Shown here piece after piece: positions 58,494 to 64,000 of a stretch of 64,000 bases of DNA. Below the pieces are notes generated by a model. It did no database searches. It was not told the origin of the DNA and worked only from the letters and a program-made list of their open reading frames with translations. This DNA is from Candidatus Vallotiella adelgis. GTDB lineage: Bacteria; Pseudomonadota; Gammaproteobacteria; Burkholderiales; Burkholderiaceae. The translations under genes and the position numbers were made by a program. The DNA is taken from positions 1 through 64,000 of the forward strand of contig NZ_CP047396.1 of NCBI RefSeq assembly GCF_020541305.1. The letters run 5' to 3'. Positions within the stretch are counted from its first letter, which is position 1. Every line of letters begins with the position of its first letter.

Positions 58494-60480
58494 TCAGTTG
58501 GACAGCGATGAATAGTTCCCAGTATACTGCCACCAACGCGCTATGCACGCTGAGCATAAGCTCACAGATAAAAAACACTAGTTGTGCGTAATTATTTCGA
58601 ATCGTAGTCGACAACATGAAAATAATAGATAGCCAATGGCATAGTGCACTACTTAGCGTTCATACGACTAACAGTCATGCATTCAATGAACCTGGCGATG
58701 TTAACGGGTTACTTACTAATTAGGTACACGAGCGCAAAATGCTTCCCTCCTATCTGCGCTTTTCTAAATCCTCTTAGCGCTCTAAATCAGAGTATGCAGC
58801 ATCTTTGAGAATCTCGAGCAAACGGCATGCCTCGTTTATAGCGGGAGCGACTTGCTGCGCATACTTGTGAGTATGCTTTCTAAGTTTTCAGTAGACGTGT
58901 ACTTTATATGCGATTATCTCAAGCGGTAGCGTGCTAATTATTGTGGTACTCCAATATCTTGAGAGGCGTTTTCGGCTACATGTATTATTAGCGCAAGTTT
59001 GGGAAAAAATACTTGATCGAACAATGCAGCTAGCATCATGAATAAAAAGAAGAAAGGCGCGCTTGACTCACTCTAGCTTCTCCGCGTTCTACATTAAAAT
59101 ATGTAGTAAAGCTGAGGTATGTGATTATTCAGTTAATTTTGTGACTTAGTTTAGAATATTTAAGTACGAAGCTGAAGCAGAAGCTGATACGCTCTAGTTT
59201 CATACTTCTACGCAATTTTCCGCTTTCCCTCATAGTTAGTGATATTGATAATAATCAAGCAAAAGAAAAGCGTTTCTTTTTTACTGTTCACATGAACCTA
59301 AAACACGATGCACTATCCTAGTTTCAACTGAATATGAATTGCGCAGTTTAATGGGGCCTTATGGAAAGTAAGCGAAATTTTTTTCAGCATTCGACCTGTA
59401 TTCTGCGGATGCGCAACGGGCTAAATGACACAGTAGATTTTTATTAAGCATGTAGTGAACACGAACCGTGATAGTTGATCGATATTTGGGGCAACGCTGT
59501 TGCTAGCTGCTTTCTCCGCATTGTCATTTTAATCAACTAAAAAAGTAAACTTCTGATGGCAAGTGCTATCTCTTAGCAGCGTAATTTATTGAGCTATCTA
59601 GTAACACTTATCTTAGTCAGACGACTGAAGTATTATAATAAACGGCACTATTTTATAGTGCCGTACAGGAAGAGGTCTGCAGATATATTCTGCAACTCAT
59701 GTACTGGATATTTCGGGTCGGCAGTTTAGGAAAATCCGAAATTCGCTCGTAACATCGACGTCCCAAGGACGTGCCTATTTTATCTATCAAATATCTATGG
59801 TGTGTAAAACTACTGAAAGTATTGATAATCATCTGCGATTTAATCATCAGTATCATGCGCTTGATACTAAACTTAAATCAATAGTAATCAAATGAGTTAA
59901 TGGAAGAACTTTTATGCGGTCGTTTGTGAGGCACTAGTAGTCCATCTTATTAATTGACGGTAGGAAGCAATTATTGGTTAATTCTACTAACCATAGTATA
60001 TAGTTTATCTTATATCTCGTGTGTAATATACTACAACAATCTAGCGTGTACACCAGTCATCGCACCAGTTAGGATTGAGAATATCAACTCGCGCCGCATT
60101 ACTGCGGCGCTACCAGCAACTGCGATTGGCCGGCATATTCCTTGCCTGTGCGTCAAAACTAAGTGATGACTACTAGTTTTCATGACTAAAGATCTCCCAT
60201 AAGGAAAGATCAATAATATATATTGATGCGCCTCGCTGGAAAATCTTCCTTGTCGCATGAAGCCGTGATCAGCGCATACATGACTTAAACAAAACTCAAT
60301 TCTAATTCGACAGCGTTATTAATTTTGGAACGGTACTATATAATGCCTCTATCTCATATACATTAAACACTGTGATAAACAGAAACTATGTACGCTCAAG
60401 AAAACGCGCCCGCACCAGAAAATATGCGGACAGCGATAGCTAACTTAATTTAAGTTGCAGCGTTAAGTCAGTAAATTAGT
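58494..60480. other. 2-kb eroded spacer before the rRNA operon
   Basis: No intact gene. A 30-codon minus-strand tail near 58777-58880 reads KYAQQVAPAINEACRLLEIL and looks like the end of a lost protein of unknown family. Hairpins stand at 59642-59664 (9-bp stem) and 60091-60110 (8-bp perfect stem, 4-base loop). Confidence 0.5.
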
Positions 60481-60521
60481 TTATAGCGATCAGCGTCTCA
60501 CTGACCGCTTCAAGAAACTGC

Positions 60522-60550
60522 TTGACGCTTTGAAAGATTATGTTCACAAT
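60522..60550 (+). promoter_or_regulatory. Candidate rRNA promoter
   Basis: TTGACG at 60522-60527 is followed after 17 bases by CACAAT (60545-60550, four of six matches to TATAAT). It lies about 270 bases before 16S and is the best sigma-70 candidate in the leader. Confidence 0.4.
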
Positions 60551-60621
60551 CGTTGTTCTGTACTACTTACGTAGTAACGCGACCAGAATGCCAAGCTTAA
60601 GTAGGTAAAGCGTGGCTAACG

Positions 60622-60665
60622 CAATGTTCTTTAACAAAAAAAAGCCGATAAGTGTGGGCACTTGA
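60622..60665 (+). promoter_or_regulatory. rRNA leader: boxA and 5' half of the 16S processing stem
   Basis: TGTTCTTTAACA (60625-60636) is a boxA antitermination element. It is followed by 22 bases (60644-60665) complementary, with two mismatches, to 62374-62395 after 16S, forming the RNase III processing stem. Confidence 0.75.
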
Positions 60666-60822
60666 TGGATAGATAAACTGCACCTGCTTTTAAATTCAGG
60701 CGCAGAAAAGCAAAGAAAATCATCAGGTTTTATTCAAATAAAGACAATTTTTAAGAAATTAAAAATTGTAAGAATTTTGAGTTAACCAACTAGCTCGAAA
60801 GAGCTAGATAAGTAACAAATTT

Positions 60823-62355
<1,533 letters not shown>

Positions 62356-62420
62356 GAGCAAAATATCTAAACTTCAAGTGTTCACACTTATCGGCTGTAA
62401 AAATCACAGAGGCAGACAAA

Positions 62421-62497
62421 GGGTCTGTAGCTCAGTCGGTTAGAGCACCGTCTTGATAAGGCGGGGGTCGTTGGTTCAAATCCAACCAGACCCACCA
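62421..62497 (+). tRNA. tRNA-Ile (anticodon GAT)
   Basis: A 77-base cloverleaf with encoded CCA lies in the 16S-23S spacer. The acceptor stem GGGTCTG pairs with CAGACCC, and the anticodon loop reads TTGATAA (GAT). Confidence 0.97.
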
Positions 62498-62549
62498 TAC
62501 AAATCTAATAAACGACAAGCACTGTGTAAATCAAAAAAAGCTAAAAAAA

Positions 62550-62625
62550 GGGGGTATAGCTCAGTCGGGAGAGCACCTGCTTTGCAAGCAGGAGGTCGTC
62601 GGTTCGATCCCGTCTGCCTCCACCA
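62550..62625 (+). tRNA. tRNA-Ala (anticodon TGC)
   Basis: A 76-base cloverleaf with encoded CCA follows tRNA-Ile in the spacer. The acceptor GGGGGTA pairs with TGCCTCC (one G-U), and the anticodon loop is TTTGCAA (TGC). Ile-Ala is the usual pair in betaproteobacterial rRNA operons. Confidence 0.97.
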
Positions 62626-62701
62626 CTGATCAATCGAGAGCGCTTAAAATCTGAGCGTTGACGATTGATTTTAAAGTAAAATCAGTAAAATATAGTTGTA
62701 A

Positions 62702-62875
62702 CGTTCTTTAACAATTTGGAATAGAAGCAAAATATTCATTACATCTAGAGATGAATGTAATGAATAGACGGGTAGTAGTTCAAAATACTTTTTAAGTAGT
62801 TGAATTAGTTTAAACAACTCAATACATACAGCGCAAAAACTAAACGTTATCGCGCTGTAAGACGGACTTGTTATA
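62702..62875 (+). promoter_or_regulatory. 23S leader with second boxA and hairpins
   Basis: GTTCTTTAACAA (62703-62714) repeats the boxA element before 23S. A 10-bp hairpin forms around 62736-62765, and TACAGCGC/GCGCTGTA arms near 62827-62860 flank the region before the 23S 5' end. Confidence 0.6.
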
Positions 62876-64000
62876 GGATCAAGCAAACAAGTGCATGTGG
62901 TGGATGCCTTGGCGATCACAGGCGAAGAAGGACGTGGTAGCCTGCGAAAAGCTGCGGGGAGCTGGCAAATAAGCTTTGATCCGCAGATGTCCGAATGGGG
63001 AAACCCGACCCATATGGGTCATCCATGACTGAATACATAGGTCATGTGAAGCGAACGCGGCGAACTGAAACATCTAAGTAGCCGCAGGAAAAGAAATCAA
63101 CCGAGATTCCCAAAGTAGTGGCGAGCGAAATGGGATCAGCCTGTATCATTTATCACTATAGTTAGCTGAACGTTCTGGAAAAAACGGCCATAGCAGGTGA
63201 TAGCCCTGTAAGCAAAAACTAAAGTGTAGAACTAAGGGTACGACAAGTAAAACGGGGCACGTGAAATCCTGTTTGAAGATGGGGGGACCATCCTCCAAGG
63301 CTAAATACTCGTGATCGACCGATAGTGAACCAGTACCGTAAGGGAAAGGCGAAAAGAACCCCGGGAGGGGAGTGAAATAGATCCTGAAACCGCATGCATA
63401 CAAACAGTCGGAGCCTTGTAAGAGGTGACGGCGTACCTTTTGTATAATGGGTCAGCGACTTACGTTCAGTAGCAAGCTTAACCAAATAGGGAAGGCGTAG
63501 CGAAAGCGAGTCCGAATAGGGCGATTAGTTGCTGGGCGTAGACCCGAAACCAAGTGATCTATCCATGGCCAGGTTGAAGGTGCGGTAACACGCACTGGAG
63601 GACCGAACCCACTAACGTTGAAAAGTTAGGGGATGAGCTGTGGATAGGGGTGAAAGGCTAAACAAACTTGGAAATAGCTGGTTCTCTCCGAAAACTATTT
63701 AGGTAGTGCCTCGTTTATCACCTTCAGGGGTAGAGCACTGTCATGGTTGAGGGGTCCATTGCGGATTACTTCACCATAGCAAACTCCGAATACCGAAGAG
63801 TGTAATGACGGGAGACAGACGCCGGGTGCTAACGTCCGACGTCGAAAGGGAAACAACCCAGACCACCAGCTAAGGTCCCTAAAATTGGCTAAGTGGAAAA
63901 CGAAGTGGGAAGGCAAAAACAGTCAGGAGGTTGGCTTAGAAGCAGCCATCCTTTAAAGAAAGCGTAATAGCTCACTGATCGAGTCGTCCTGCGCGGAAGA
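62876..64000 (+). rRNA. 23S ribosomal RNA, 5' part (cut by window end)
   Basis: About the first 1125 bases are present. The start is set from ATCAAGCAAACAAGTGCATGTGGTGGATGCC, the form found in Burkholderia 23S, and could be off by a few bases. Landmarks include GGGGAAACCC, AGTAGTGGCGAGCGAAATGGG, and TAGCTGGTTCTCTCCGAAA. Domains I and II are covered; the rest, with 5S, lies past base 64000. Confidence 0.97.

Overview
The window looks like a piece of a strongly reduced betaproteobacterial chromosome of Burkholderia-type ancestry. The evidence is the proteins (DnaA, GcvP, Fpr, PyrE, a DUF3717 protein, a DUF1835 protein, and an AtpC/AtpE set all read like Burkholderiaceae versions), the gene order (mnmG-rsmG then atpIBEFHAGDC; midA-like gene, folB, ttcA, glmU, glmS; hemE then priA), and a 16S-Ile-Ala-23S rRNA operon. 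Unlike free-living Burkholderia it is AT-rich between genes, only about 60% of it is gene, and many spacers hold recognisable gene fossils. That pattern suits a recently host-restricted endosymbiont. My best guess is a Mycetohabitans/Vallotia-like insect symbiont; this is inference from memory and would be settled by the 16S sequence at 60823-62353.

Layout. 1-5.4 kb: dnaA, dnaN, gyrB. 5.4-13.8 kb: mostly eroded DNA holding only a small DUF3717 gene and an HU gene, a cluster of DnaA-box sequences at 8048-8240, and fossils of a type II secretion (gsp) locus. 13.8-18.6 kb: a CaCA-type cation exchanger, then metE and its divergent regulator metR. 18.6-20.7 kb: eroded. 20.7-23.4 kb: mnmG and rsmG. 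24.7-32.1 kb: a complete F1Fo ATP synthase operon. 32.4-33.0 kb: a broken hemE in front of intact priA. 36.3-40.9 kb: gcvT-gcvH-gcvP. 42.6 kb: tRNA-Arg(CCG). 44.2-46.7 kb: fpr and a MidA-family methyltransferase, followed by fossils of a pteridine-reductase-like gene, folB and ttcA. 48.6-51.8 kb: glmU and glmS. 52.2-56.0 kb: argC fossil, pyrE, maeB. 57.4-58.5 kb: TetR-like fossil and a DUF1835 gene. 60.5-64.0 kb: rRNA operon, cut by the window end inside 23S.

What is kept: replication initiation (dnaA, dnaN, gyrB, priA), ATP synthesis, translation and tRNA modification (mnmG, rsmG, rRNA), amino-sugar supply for the cell wall (glmU, glmS), one-carbon/methionine metabolism (gcvTHP, metE), pyrimidine synthesis (pyrE), NADPH and pyruvate balance (maeB, fpr). 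What is visibly lost: type II secretion, hemE, folB, ttcA, argC. I found no phage, insertion sequence, CRISPR array, toxin system or biosynthetic cluster, and no clearly new system. The most useful observations are the fossils, the detached DnaA-box cluster, and many long near-perfect palindromes left standing in decayed spacers.
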